A stretch of 23,916 nt of DNA from a virus: the IMG/VR virus record IMGVR_UViG_3300032163_000104, positions 1 to 23,916 of that record. One strand, written 5' to 3'. A program made the translations under genes and the position numbers. This document shows positions 13,076 to 22,344 of the stretch, piece by piece. The stretch's first letter is position 1. Each line of letters opens with the position of its first letter. The notes under the pieces are model-generated. The model was not told where the DNA came from and searched no databases. It worked only from the letters and a program-made list of their open reading frames with translations.

Positions 13076-14003
13076 CAGATATGCAGCGCTCATAAAGATC
13101 GAGGACGAGTATGGTGTCGATGCCGTCCCGGTACCGGCCACGGATGCGATCCTGACAGACGAACCAAAAATCAGCGTCCTCGGACGGACACTGAAGAGGG
13201 CCAGCTCAAAGCTGACCATGGGAAATATCCCTGGTCTTAATATCGGGGAAGGCCTCAAGCTCACGTTTAACAGCGAGGTCAAGGGCTCAGGCACGGCAGG
13301 TACGCCGCCACGTCATGGCGCGTTGCACCGCGCGTGTAACATGACAGAATCAATCGTTGCTGTCACAAGCGTTACCTATAAGCCGAACTCGGCGGCGGGA
13401 AACGTTGATGCAGCTGAAAGTGTGACTATCTATTTCTACTACGGCGGGTTGCTCTTTAAGCTCCTGGGCGCGCGTGGCAATATGACTGTCAACCTGACAG
13501 CAAAGGAATACGGGAAGTTCGGTTGGGAGTTCACCGGCATTTACGGCGGCCCGGTTGATAGCAGCATTCCAGTATGCACGTTTGATACGGCTGTGCCGCC
13601 TCGTTTTATCAATGCGGCCTTTACTTTCGACAGTTATGCGGCGGTGATCAACGCGCTATCGCTTGATCTCGGCAATAAGGTCGCTGCGCGTATCGATGCG
13701 AATGCTCCTACGGGCATTGTCGAATATGCGGTTATGGATCGTGCGCCCAAAGGGAAAATCGATCCGGAGATCGCGGCTCTGGCCACAAAGGACTTTTTCG
13801 AGCACTGGGTCAACTCTACGGAGTCTGCACTGACTGCGGCTTTGACCGGCTCGGCTGGCAACATCACGACAATTACCGCACCAAAATGCCAGCAGGACAA
13901 TGCTCCCACGCTGAATAAGCGTGAGAACGTTCTGACGCACGATCTCACGTTAACTCTCAATCCCAATGCCGGGGACGATGAACTCGTGATTGCGTACACA
14001 TAA
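13068..14003 (+). CDS. Major tail tube protein (long non-contractile tail)
   Basis: The 311-residue protein begins MIDRYAALIKIEDEYGVDAV followed by PATDAILTDEPKIS, the usual opening of tail tube proteins in D3112/B3-like and related siphoviruses. It is rich in beta-strand and Gly/Thr/Asn and ends LTLTLNPNAGDDELVIAY. It would form the stacked hexameric rings of the tail. The ATG at 13068 follows GGGAGG at a spacing of about 8 bases. An in-frame GTG-type extension upstream has no support. No sheath gene is present, consistent with a non-contractile tail. Neighbours are a gp37-like terminator upstream and chaperones plus tape measure downstream, the standard tail order. Confidence 0.82.
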   Translation: MIDRYAALIKIEDEYGVDAVPVPATDAILTDEPKISVLGRTLKRASSKLTMGNIPGLNIGEGLKLTFNSEVKGSGTAGTPPRHGALHRACNMTESIVAVTSVTYKPNSAAGNVDAAESVTIYFYYGGLLFKLLGARGNMTVNLTAKEYGKFGWEFTGIYGGPVDSSIPVCTFDTAVPPRFINAAFTFDSYAAVINALSLDLGNKVAARIDANAPTGIVEYAVMDRAPKGKIDPEIAALATKDFFEHWVNSTESALTAALTGSAGNITTITAPKCQQDNAPTLNKRENVLTHDLTLTLNPNAGDDELVIAYT

Positions 14004-14016
14004 AGAATAGCCGTAA

Positions 14017-14041
14017 AAGGGCGAGGCAGCGCCTCGCCCTT
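14017..14041. terminator. Perfect 11-bp hairpin after the tail tube gene
   Basis: AAGGGCGAGGC (14017-14027) and GCCTCGCCCTT (14031-14041) pair perfectly around the loop AGC. On the plus strand ACAATCAAAT follows, so there is no U-tract and it would act as an attenuator or as an mRNA 3'-end protector for the highly expressed tube gene. On the minus strand the hairpin is followed by TTTTA, so antisense transcripts could end here. Confidence 0.5.
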
Positions 14042-14073
14042 ACAATCAAATAAATAAAGGAGATAGATATTTT

Positions 14074-14559
14074 ATGGAACTGAGAAAAAGCAGAAAACCC
14101 GGAGAGCCAATAGAGACGACGTTGCCCCTGGGTGGCGAGGAGTACCCCATGGAGATTATCCCCTTGACTGAGGATGAAATCTCCGCCGCTTATAAGCCGT
14201 TCCGAAAGAAAAAAAGCGTATGGAATGCTACAACGAAGCAGATGGAGACTTTGAGCTATCTGGATACTGACGATCCTAAGTTCCGCGAGGTCCACGACAA
14301 TCTGGTATGCCGGGCAATCCATAATTTCAGAATCATAGATGCCGATACCAAGGCTCCTCTGGATGGGACACTCGATGAAAACAAGCTTGCCCTGGCTTCC
14401 GTCCAGATCGAAGATTTTGAGGATGTCAAAACGGTGGATGAAGAGGGACTGGTAACGATCGTTAAGGTTCCCAGAAAACGTAGTTTCGGGGCCACGATCG
14501 TCGAGAAGGCCCTCGAATTGAGTAAGGCGACCATAGAGGCTGAAACAAAAAACTCATAG
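14074..14559 (+). CDS. Tail assembly chaperone, upstream frame (lambda gpG-like)
   Basis: This 161-residue protein lies between the tail tube and tape measure genes, where almost all long-tailed phages encode the tail assembly chaperone. It has ELRKSRKPGEPIETTLPLGG at the start, an acidic middle and helical ends, FRKKKSVWNATT near residue 44 and a C-terminal helix VEKALELSKATIEAETKNS. An AAGGAG lies about 11 bases before the ATG. Its last codons contain the slippery sequence that lets a fraction of ribosomes enter the second frame. It should coat the tape measure while the tube polymerises. Identification rests on position, size and frameshift signal rather than on sequence similarity. Confidence 0.8.
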   Translation: MELRKSRKPGEPIETTLPLGGEEYPMEIIPLTEDEISAAYKPFRKKKSVWNATTKQMETLSYLDTDDPKFREVHDNLVCRAIHNFRIIDADTKAPLDGTLDENKLALASVQIEDFEDVKTVDEEGLVTIVKVPRKRSFGATIVEKALELSKATIEAETKNS

Positions 14560-14903
14560 ACCTCGTTCGCCTGTGCTACTCCGGGACGGTCGGCGAGGCT
14601 GGAGATATAAGGATACTGCCCGGCAACGAGGAGATGGAATATCTCCTCAGCCGGGCAGCCGGGCAGTTTGAAAGGGCGGGCATGGACGGCATGCCTTATG
14701 CGCTCAAGATCGATGTTATAGAGCGCATGGCTAAAAATCTCGGGCTTGTCCGGGACCGCAGCTTTTACGACAAGATCGATATATGGGAACGTGAGGCGTT
14801 GAGGATTATGCTGGCCAAAATGGGGATTACGGGAAATGAGACTGATGAGGAATATCTGGAGAGCATGAAAAGAGCGCAGAAGAGGTTGAATGGGACAAAG
14901 TAA
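14074..14903 (+). CDS. Tail assembly chaperone frameshift fusion (lambda gpGT-like, -1 frame)
   Basis: A -1 slip at the heptamer 14547-14553 joins 160 codons of the upstream frame to 116 codons of the next frame, giving a 276-residue fusion. The second part reads LIDLVRLCYSGTVGEAGDIR, continues through MEYLLSRAAGQFERAGMDG and ends LNGTK. The second frame is open from a TGA at 14541 through 14903. Its first possible ATG (14634) has GAGGAG only four bases before it. The stop overlaps the tape measure start by 14 bases. In lambda the T part contacts the tube protein while G binds the tape measure, and the ratio of the two forms is set by frameshift efficiency. A separately initiated 89-residue product from 14634 is an alternative. 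Confidence 0.78.
14547..14553 (+). promoter_or_regulatory. Programmed -1 ribosomal frameshift site (A AAA AAC)
   Basis: The heptamer AAAAAAC is in exact phase with the upstream chaperone frame (codons ACA AAA AAC), two codons before its TAG stop. A AAA AAC is a classical strong slippery sequence in bacteria. The hairpin 14561-14598 begins seven bases after it, the expected spacer for a stimulator. Position, phase and the open second frame all agree. Confidence 0.85.
14561..14598 (+). promoter_or_regulatory. Stimulatory hairpin for the frameshift
   Basis: CCTCGTT (14561-14567) pairs with GGCGAGG (14592-14598) using two G-U pairs. After one C-C mismatch GCC (14569-14571) pairs with GGT (14588-14590). 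The 16-base loop is GC-rich and could take part in a pseudoknot. It starts seven bases beyond the slippery heptamer. The pairing was found by eye, not by folding calculation. Confidence 0.55.
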
Positions 14904-17900
14904 CGAACTGGCACTTGTTTTAACCCTGAACTCCGCCGGGCTTGTCACGGGCTTTAAAACCGCGACGGGCGAGGTTATAAGTTTCGAGGGCACGGCACAA
15001 AATGCGGCAAATAGTGCCTCTGCTGGCTTTGACAAAGTAAGTAAATCGGCAAGCCAAATGGCCACCAATGTCAGCCAATCCGGCAAGCAGGTAGGGGGTG
15101 AGTTGGACTTTGCCGCTGAAGCTGCGAAAAGAGTCGCCGCCGCAGTGGCGGCCATATCTATTGCCAGGGGAACTGAAGATGTGATCATGTTCGCTGCTAA
15201 TGTGGAACAGGCGGATAGGGCATTAGTTGTTATCGGAAATAACACAGGGCACGCCGCTGCTGAGATGTTGAAGTATCGTGATGCTGTGCGTGACATGAAC
15301 ATAACAACGATGGCGGCAACAGGTGCCACAACTGCTTTTGCCCGCGCAGGGTTGCCATTAGATAAGTTGGGGGTACTTGCTCAAGGTGCTCAGGGGGCGG
15401 CTATTGCTTACTCTCAGTACGCCAATTCAATTATTTCCTCTTCCGAAGCATATCAAACTATGATTCGCGCAATCCTGACAGGGCAGACCATAGAGTTGCA
15501 TCAGATGGGCATTACTGTGTCACAGCGTGAGTTAATGAGAATGAATGATGCTGGTATTACTGAGCACCAGCGCAAGTTACTACTCTTACAGGCTGTTTTG
15601 AAGGAGTTAGAACCGCTGAATAGCCTATATGCGAACTCCTTAGATCTTGCTGCTAAAAAAATATCCTCTAGTAAACGGCCCTTAGAGGAGCTAAAACTGG
15701 CCCTCGGTAATCTATTTTTACCAGAGTTGACCGCCGGGGCAACAGCTTTTTACGAAACTGTATCTGGTGGCATGAAGTGGGTAAGGGAACATACGTTTGA
15801 TCTGCTGGCCATGAAAAACATGCTTAAGGACACTAGTGAGGGCTTGTATTATGGGGTGGGTGCATTAGTCATATATACCGCAAGCGTTGTTACGGCCACA
15901 GCGGTGACAGGCGGTTTTACTGCTGGTGCAGGGGTCTTTACCGGAGTGTTGGCGACAATGAGAATGAACCTTAGCCTGACCGGAGCTGAGGCTATTATCA
16001 CCTCAACAAAAGTCGGAGTACTGGGCGAAACGATCACTACGACCTCTTCCCAGGCTACCTTAGGTTTAATGTCGATCAAAGCTGCGTTCGGCGTGCTGGC
16101 CGCATTCATGGTGGGCTGGGAGATCGGGAAGCTCCTAAATAATCAATTTGAATCAGTCAGGAATGTCGGCACACAGGTTGTATGGGGCCTTATCAGAGGG
16201 TGGAAAGAATTGGGCTATACCCTCCAGGAGACTATTGCAATACTGGATTTCACCACGTCATCTGCTCAGACCAAGACCATATTAAAGCAGATATCTGATG
16301 AACGAGAGGCCTGGCGTAAAGAGTGGGAGAAGAGCAAAAAAGATCAACTTAGGGATAATGTAAATCCGCCTGGTGCTCCGGCACCTACACCCTACAAAGA
16401 TGATACGGCCGCAATTGCTAAAGGCAAGGAAGATGAAAGAAAACGCCTTGCTGATGAAGCTAAACGCCTCAGTGAGCAGCAGCATCAGGAGGCGATGCAG
16501 TATCTTAAGGATGAAGAAACGGCTCATAACGAATACCTGGCATATTCGAAGGCATATGACGATAGACGATTAGCACAAATCAAAAATCAGTCGGCCCTCG
16601 AACTCACCGCCCTGGATGATAGGCACGCCCAGGGACTCTTGTCTGAAAAGCAATACCTGGACGGTAAATATTCTCTGCAAATGGTCGAACTGAAGAAGGA
16701 ACTGGCCATCGCTCAGAAGGCATATGATGATGCTCAAGGATCCGTTAAAAAAGCGGATACCATGGCGACTGGGGATGTCAAAGACAAAGAAATACTTAAG
16801 GTTTGGACCGACGCCAATAAAAAATTCGAGGAAGCAGGTAAAACACTAGATGCGGTGAATGCGAAGGTGGTGACTATTGGACTACAACACGATCTAGGCA
16901 TAGATAAGGTTGCCCGCGATATGAACGATCAATTTGAGCAGCTCAATATTCAACTTTTGACAACGGAGGGCAGGTTTATTGATGCGGCTGCGGCTCAGAA
17001 AGCCTTTGATGCATCACGCCCGGATTATAAGAAACTGCTAAAAGCATGGATTGAGGAAGATAATATTACTGCGGGCCAGATAATACAGCAAACGGATAAA
17101 GCTAATGCGATAAAAGCAACGTCCTCCGCATACCAGGAGGCAGCTCAAAAAGCATCGCGCTCAATGGCTGAGTATGAAAATCGACTGACGATAGTTGACC
17201 AACTCGAAAGGGCACACTCAATAACTGCGACTGATGCAGCAACCCAACGCGCTGATCTTTTAGAAAAAGAGCGGATTGCTCAACAGGCGGCATATGACTC
17301 TATACAGGGTAATGAACCGGCCGCTATTTTAGCGCGGCAGCAAACACTCGCTACTATTACAGCTATCAACGGGAAATTGATTGACCAGCGTGAGATAGCG
17401 TCCGGATTCGCGGGTGGTGTGAAAATTGGCATGAAGGATTATGTGGCCTCTTTGGAGTGGGGCTTCGACCGCGGCAAATCCTTGGCTCGTGAAGCGTTCA
17501 CAAGTATGGAGAACTGGTTTGAGGACCTTTTCACCGGCAAGGCAAAGCTCTCATTCAAATCCCTCACGAGCTGGATCGGAGGCCTCTTTGCCAAGCTGCT
17601 GGCGCAGATGGCCACACAGGCCCTGGCCATGCCGATCATCGTGCCGGTCCTTCAGGCCGTTGGTGGAGCGGCAGGAGGTATCCAGAACGCTGTTCTCGGT
17701 GTGGCCGGTGGCGCTTCATCGATGGGTGGAGCATCCATAGGAGTACCAACCGGCTTGCTTTATGGTGGTTACAAATGGGGTTCCAATGCTGCAACTGGGC
17801 TTATGGGTGAAACCGGATATGCCGGTGAAGAAGCTTTTGCAGGGTTGGGGGCTCCATCTGGCTGGCAATACGCAGGTGCTGGGATTGGCGCAGCGGCCGG

Positions 17901-19920
17901 GTTATATGGGATGTATCAGGCATACAGATCGGGGAGCATGCCAGGAGGTGCTTTTAGTGGGATGGCGGCTGGAGCATCTATTGGAAGTATTGTCCCCGGA
18001 GTGGGCACAATTGCCGGAGCGATTATAGGTACCGTTGTGGGAGCACTTGCCGGGGCTTTGGGCGGCAAGAAAGTCCACAACCCTGAGTTCGCCATGTCCT
18101 ACAATTACAACAACACACCAACCGGCATGTTTCAGGATGGGGAGTGGCACAGAGCTACGACTGAATCCGGGGTTAACTTTTCAACAAACCATTTACCTCT
18201 CAATGACCCTCAGATGTTGGCCTTGGCATCAGGGGTCGAGAGATATATTACGGATGCTAAAAAGGCCATGGAGTCCCTGGGCCTCGATGTAAGCGGCTTT
18301 TCAAAGCAGTGGGCGGCACAGATCGGAGATTTGAAGGACCTCACAGTCGAGGAACTTCAAAAGAAGATACAAGAAATGATGGCCGGAGCTATCGATTTTT
18401 TCGCCGGAGATGACCTGAAAAAATTCGAGAGGAACGGGGAGGATGCTGCCACGGCCCTGACGCGCCTCACGACCTCTCTAAGCGCCGTTAATGGTGCAGC
18501 TGCACTCTTCAACATGCAGCTCATGGAAGTGACTGTCCAGGGCGCTGATGCAGCGTCAAGCCTGGTAGATATGATGGGAGGGTTGGATGCGTTCAATAGC
18601 AAAACCAGCTTGTATTTCCAGAACTTCTATACCGACACCGAGAGAGCGCAGTTACAGGCCCAGGCTGGCCAGAAGGTGATGGCAGCGGCTTTTGGCGATC
18701 TGGGCATGGCAATACCGGCCACGAGGGACGGGTTTAAAGCTCTGGTATCATCCCTGGATGTGACTACAGAGAGCGGACAAAAGACGTTTGCCTCGCTCAT
18801 GAATATAGCCGCTGCTGCAAACTCGGTATATACAATGAGCGAGCAGGCTGCGGATGCGGCCAGGGCTGCTGCGGATGCGTTTGCCTTAAACACCACTGCG
18901 ATGTACGACAATGCCCACCTGCGGGATCTTAGAAACAATGGCCTGGGGCCGATTGCCGACATCCAGGAGAAAATCTACAGTAATGAGCAGGGGTTGTCCG
19001 AAGCCAGGGCAAAGGGCCTCGATACTGTTTTCCTGCAAATGGTGCAAACTCAGGAACTAACGGCGATTATTAAAGAGAAGCTGATAACAGCTCAGGGAGA
19101 ATACAATAAATCTTTGGCCGATACTGCCACCAAGCAGATAGATGCGGCAAAACAAATCTCATCAGCCTGGCACAGTGCCTATGACAGTATTACCAGTATG
19201 ATTGCCACACTGAAGGGCGGTGACCTCTCTACGTTGTCCCCTGGCGATAAGTTGAGCCTGGCCCGCTCTAATTTCGATGCAGCATATCAGGCGGCCATGG
19301 CAGGCGATGCGTCCCAGGCTGCCAATATCAGTAGCCTCGGACAGGCATTCGCTGAGGCCTCGCGCGGATATAATGCGAGTGGCTCAGCATACACAACTGA
19401 CTACAATCACATCTTATCGGCCATGGCAGAGGTCCAGGGCCTGGCGCAGGCCACATATACACAGCAGGACGCCCAGATAAACCTGTTGCAGCAGCAGGTA
19501 GACAGGCTAAGCAGTATAGCTAATAACACTGCGGATGCATCTCAGGCGTTGTATGCGTTGACGAACGCCGGGTGGTTTCATAACCTGACGGGTGCGAATC
19601 TGCCCTCATTCGATGTCGGCAGCCCTGAAATCTCTCATGACATGGTAGCCAAGGTCCACCGGTCTGAAACGATTATCGATCCTCAATCCTCGGCTATTCT
19701 GCGCAAGTATGGCATCCGGGTGCAGGCGCAACAGGCTGATGCCTCAACATTAGCGGCTCTCCTGGAGAGCAACCGGCTGAAGGAAGAAGAAATTCAGGTC
19801 CTTAAACTTCAGCTCAAGGTCTTACAGGATGGCTTTAACCAGCTACTTAAGGAACAGGGGAAAGGTAATGCCAGCCTCAAGACTCTCGAAAGCTCCTCCC
19901 GGCGTGAGCGTGCAGCATGA
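14890..19920 (+). CDS. Tail tape measure protein
   Basis: At 1676 residues this is by far the longest gene, directly after the chaperones, which defines it as the tape measure. An N-terminal helical region (about 1-290) includes a typical FDKVSKSASQM segment. Two hydrophobic stretches lie at about 312-355 and 390-420. A charged coiled coil spans about 505-560 (KGKEDERKRLADEAKRLSEQ). Gly/Ala-rich membrane-like segments lie at about 895-960 and 1015-1058 and may form a channel during DNA entry. The C-terminus has the common motif FDVGSPEISHDMVAKVHRSE (about 1574-1593) and a final coiled coil. No peptidase or lysozyme domain is seen. By the family rule of about 0.15 nm per residue the tail would be roughly 250 nm. 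The start overlaps the chaperone fusion end and the TGA overlaps the next ATG. Confidence 0.93.
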   Translation: MGQSNELALVLTLNSAGLVTGFKTATGEVISFEGTAQNAANSASAGFDKVSKSASQMATNVSQSGKQVGGELDFAAEAAKRVAAAVAAISIARGTEDVIMFAANVEQADRALVVIGNNTGHAAAEMLKYRDAVRDMNITTMAATGATTAFARAGLPLDKLGVLAQGAQGAAIAYSQYANSIISSSEAYQTMIRAILTGQTIELHQMGITVSQRELMRMNDAGITEHQRKLLLLQAVLKELEPLNSLYANSLDLAAKKISSSKRPLEELKLALGNLFLPELTAGATAFYETVSGGMKWVREHTFDLLAMKNMLKDTSEGLYYGVGALVIYTASVVTATAVTGGFTAGAGVFTGVLATMRMNLSLTGAEAIITSTKVGVLGETITTTSSQATLGLMSIKAAFGVLAAFMVGWEIGKLLNNQFESVRNVGTQVVWGLIRGWKELGYTLQETIAILDFTTSSAQTKTILKQISDEREAWRKEWEKSKKDQLRDNVNPPGAPAPTPYKDDTAAIAKGKEDERKRLADEAKRLSEQQHQEAMQYLKDEETAHNEYLAYSKAYDDRRLAQIKNQSALELTALDDRHAQGLLSEKQYLDGKYSLQMVELKKELAIAQKAYDDAQGSVKKADTMATGDVKDKEILKVWTDANKKFEEAGKTLDAVNAKVVTIGLQHDLGIDKVARDMNDQFEQLNIQLLTTEGRFIDAAAAQKAFDASRPDYKKLLKAWIEEDNITAGQIIQQTDKANAIKATSSAYQEAAQKASRSMAEYENRLTIVDQLERAHSITATDAATQRADLLEKERIAQQAAYDSIQGNEPAAILARQQTLATITAINGKLIDQREIASGFAGGVKIGMKDYVASLEWGFDRGKSLAREAFTSMENWFEDLFTGKAKLSFKSLTSWIGGLFAKLLAQMATQALAMPIIVPVLQAVGGAAGGIQNAVLGVAGGASSMGGASIGVPTGLLYGGYKWGSNAATGLMGETGYAGEEAFAGLGAPSGWQYAGAGIGAAAGLYGMYQAYRSGSMPGGAFSGMAAGASIGSIVPGVGTIAGAIIGTVVGALAGALGGKKVHNPEFAMSYNYNNTPTGMFQDGEWHRATTESGVNFSTNHLPLNDPQMLALASGVERYITDAKKAMESLGLDVSGFSKQWAAQIGDLKDLTVEELQKKIQEMMAGAIDFFAGDDLKKFERNGEDAATALTRLTTSLSAVNGAAALFNMQLMEVTVQGADAASSLVDMMGGLDAFNSKTSLYFQNFYTDTERAQLQAQAGQKVMAAAFGDLGMAIPATRDGFKALVSSLDVTTESGQKTFASLMNIAAAANSVYTMSEQAADAARAAADAFALNTTAMYDNAHLRDLRNNGLGPIADIQEKIYSNEQGLSEARAKGLDTVFLQMVQTQELTAIIKEKLITAQGEYNKSLADTATKQIDAAKQISSAWHSAYDSITSMIATLKGGDLSTLSPGDKLSLARSNFDAAYQAAMAGDASQAANISSLGQAFAEASRGYNASGSAYTTDYNHILSAMAEVQGLAQATYTQQDAQINLLQQQVDRLSSIANNTADASQALYALTNAGWFHNLTGANLPSFDVGSPEISHDMVAKVHRSETIIDPQSSAILRKYGIRVQAQQADASTLAALLESNRLKEEEIQVLKLQLKVLQDGFNQLLKEQGKGNASLKTLESSSRRERAA

Positions 19921-21488
19921 AAAAAAAATATCTGGAGGAAGTCACAGTTTATGATCCGGGCCTGCCTGGGACTCGGGTTTTAAGGTTTTCCTGCTCTGGG
20001 CATCTGACACAGCCGGGAGAGACTCCTCCTAATGCCTATTATGCGCCGCGCCTTAAGCAGCCCGGTAACTACAGGCGGGACCTGTTCAGCCAGGGCACCA
20101 CTAGCGGGGAAAGCACAACGGGCTTTGGCGAAACGGTGTTAACCAATCCGGACGGTGGTCTCGACGCGCTCAAGAATTATGTGTTTGCCGGTTATCCATT
20201 CGTCAAAAGGTTAGGATATGAAGGCGCGGCATATCCGTCCGGATTCCCGGTGATAATGACTGGCGTAAATGCGCAACCTGAATTCTCCTGGAGCGAGATC
20301 ACGCTGCGTAATAGGGACAGGGAAGCCGAACTCGACCAGCCATTACAAACGCATTTTTATGCGGGTAATAATGCGTTGCCGAACGGCCTGGAGGGCGTAG
20401 AGGATTTGAAAAATAAGCCCAAGCCTATTTGTGTGGGCGCCGCACCTCAGATATCTCCACCGTGTGTGAACAGTTCAAAACTAACGTATCAGGTGCATGA
20501 TGGTGTGGTAGTGTCTATCACGCCGTATTGCCAGGGAGTGGCATCGTACTCATTCAGCGCTAATTATGCGACCAGCGCGCTTCTGCAAGCGGCCACAGTC
20601 GCTGCAGGGACGTATAGCACGTGTTTGGCCGAGGGATATTTTCGACTCGGCAGTTCCCCCTCAGGTAAGGTCACGGCCGATGTGGTACAGGGTGCCACTG
20701 TAGCGGCGCGTACAGTCGGGCAGATTGCAAAGGCCTTTGCACTTACCAGGCTATCGGCAGGGGATATTATAGATGCCGATATTACGGCCTTGGATGCGGC
20801 AAACAGCGCTCCTATCGAGCGCTGGTACGATTCCCCTATCAATGTCTCCGATGCCCTTACAGACATCTGTGGAGATGTAGGCGCATGGCGGGGTTTTGAC
20901 CGGCTGGGTAAGTTCCGCATACAGCGACTGAATGCCCCTGTGGGCGATCCCGCAGTAAAGCTGATGACGGAATCCACCAGCTACACGCCCATAGCGGGCG
21001 CCCCTTTTTGCGTCGTCGCTGAGCCGGAGATAATCAATACAGCTGACGATAATAAAGGCGCGCCTGTATGGAAGGTGACGGTAAACTATGCCCGCAACCA
21101 CACCGTGCAGACCAGCGACTTGGCCGGGACCATTACTGATGCACGTCGGGCACTACTCGCCCAGGAATATCAATCGGTCGAATACTCCGCTCCCGATCTC
21201 CTCGATACTTATCCCAACGCCACTGAGTTGGTCATTACGACAGGACTGACCAATGCGGCCGCCGCCCTGGCGGAAGCACAACGCCTGCAGGCGCTTCATG
21301 GCGTGCAGCGAGATCGACTGATGATAAAGGTTTTTGCCTCTCCGGAGACGATCACGTTGTTCGATCTTGGAGTGGAAGTTTCTGCGGCCCTGCCCCGTTT
21401 TGGTTACGATTCCGGGAAACCTCTAATCATCATCGGCATTCAGCCGGACTATGCTCTTGGTTGGATAGATCTAACGTTATGGGGATAA
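19917..21488 (+). CDS. Tail-tip protein following the tape measure (D3112/B3-type tail, probable hub)
   Basis: A 523-residue protein starting in the ATGA overlap with the tape measure gene. It opens with KKYLEEVTVYDPGLPGTRVL and has a strand-rich first half with FSWSEITLRNRDREAELDQP (about 122-141), which resembles the part of tail-hub proteins that describes movement along the tube axis. A KPKPICVGAAPQISPPCVNS segment follows (about 168-187). The second half contains VGQIAKAFAL, an IERWYDSPINVSDALTDICG stretch (about 300-319), FDRLGKFRIQRL and a final segment GIQPDYALGWIDLTLWG. Transposable siphoviruses have large proteins of this kind right after the tape measure. The protein contains several cysteines, more than is usual for a tail protein. 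The hub role is inferred from position and general layout; I cannot name a precise family. Confidence 0.7.
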   Translation: MKKKYLEEVTVYDPGLPGTRVLRFSCSGHLTQPGETPPNAYYAPRLKQPGNYRRDLFSQGTTSGESTTGFGETVLTNPDGGLDALKNYVFAGYPFVKRLGYEGAAYPSGFPVIMTGVNAQPEFSWSEITLRNRDREAELDQPLQTHFYAGNNALPNGLEGVEDLKNKPKPICVGAAPQISPPCVNSSKLTYQVHDGVVVSITPYCQGVASYSFSANYATSALLQAATVAAGTYSTCLAEGYFRLGSSPSGKVTADVVQGATVAARTVGQIAKAFALTRLSAGDIIDADITALDAANSAPIERWYDSPINVSDALTDICGDVGAWRGFDRLGKFRIQRLNAPVGDPAVKLMTESTSYTPIAGAPFCVVAEPEIINTADDNKGAPVWKVTVNYARNHTVQTSDLAGTITDARRALLAQEYQSVEYSAPDLLDTYPNATELVITTGLTNAAAALAEAQRLQALHGVQRDRLMIKVFASPETITLFDLGVEVSAALPRFGYDSGKPLIIIGIQPDYALGWIDLTLWG

Positions 21489-21489
21489 C

Positions 21490-22344
21490 ATGGGAAGTCT
21501 AATGCTTGCGTATCCTAATAGGATCGACGAAGCAACCCTTTCAGGAGGGGCATGGGGAAACCGCCCGCTGACATGCCTTCAGACCAGGGAGCTATCAGAC
21601 CAGGCACGGTCTACGGATCTGGAGTTATCGAGCACAAAGTACCTGGCAGATCTCGGGAGATTGCGGAATATCTCATTACTCTCCCAGGTTAACCATAACT
21701 TCTCGCTGGATGCCACATACCGAATTACCATAAGCGCCACGGCGGGCTTCGAGACACTGCTCCTGGATACGGGATGGAAGCCTGCATGGCCATCGATATG
21801 GTCAACCTATTCACTGGAATTCGAGGATAACAACTGGTGGACTGGCCAGCCGACCGAGGAGTTAAAAACCGGTTACATGGCGAGTCTGATCGAGGTGCTC
21901 TCTACGATGGTATTTGCCAGGTACATATTATTTGAATTTAACGATCCTGCAAATCCTGCAGGATACTTAGCCATCGGCAGGCCATTCATCGGGCTCGGCT
22001 GGCAACCTGAATCAGGAGTCGCCTACGGAAGCGCGGTCTATTACGAGGAGAACACAAAGGTGGATACCTCATTGGGCGAGGTAGAATATTTCGATATGCG
22101 GCGCGGGCATCGCGTGACATCATTTTCACTGAATGATATGTCTTCGGATGAGGCATATAACAGGTCGCTGGAGCTGCAGAGGCAGGCGGGGATCAGCGGT
22201 GAAGTGTTTCTGGTTGCTGATAAGAACGATCAGCCTAATCTCATCCGCTGCAGTTATCTGGGCCGCCTGCGTAAATCATCACCTATCACTCACACCGATT
22301 TTAAGACGTATGGCACACAATACGAGGTAAAGGAGATTATATGA
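21490..22344 (+). CDS. Tail-tip protein, second after the tape measure (function not identified)
   Basis: A 284-residue protein beginning MGSLMLAYPNRIDEATLSGG followed by AWGNRPLTCLQTRELSDQAR. It has beta-rich character and aromatic motifs such as LEFEDNNWWTG (about 114-124), a FARYILFEFNDPANPAGYLAIGR region in which a DPAN loop joins two strands, and RRGHRVTSFSLNDMSSDEAY (about 205-224). The pattern of an N-terminal target-binding-like region and a C-terminal strand region resembles distal tail proteins that link the tube to fibres. It starts one base after the previous stop with only a weak ribosome binding site, so coupling is likely. Its TGA overlaps the fibre gene ATG (ATGA). Assignment rests on position in the tail-tip module. 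Confidence 0.65.
   Translation: MGSLMLAYPNRIDEATLSGGAWGNRPLTCLQTRELSDQARSTDLELSSTKYLADLGRLRNISLLSQVNHNFSLDATYRITISATAGFETLLLDTGWKPAWPSIWSTYSLEFEDNNWWTGQPTEELKTGYMASLIEVLSTMVFARYILFEFNDPANPAGYLAIGRPFIGLGWQPESGVAYGSAVYYEENTKVDTSLGEVEYFDMRRGHRVTSFSLNDMSSDEAYNRSLELQRQAGISGEVFLVADKNDQPNLIRCSYLGRLRKSSPITHTDFKTYGTQYEVKEII

Noticed and set aside
14634-14903. Independent 89-residue gene
   Set aside because: The frame is open much further upstream, and a phased slippery heptamer with a hairpin joins it to the preceding gene; separate initiation is kept only as an alternative.
14256-15329. Long minus-strand ORF of 357 codons
   Set aside because: It is antisense to the chaperone and tape measure genes, has no ribosome binding site or recognisable domain, and reads as a composition-driven shadow.
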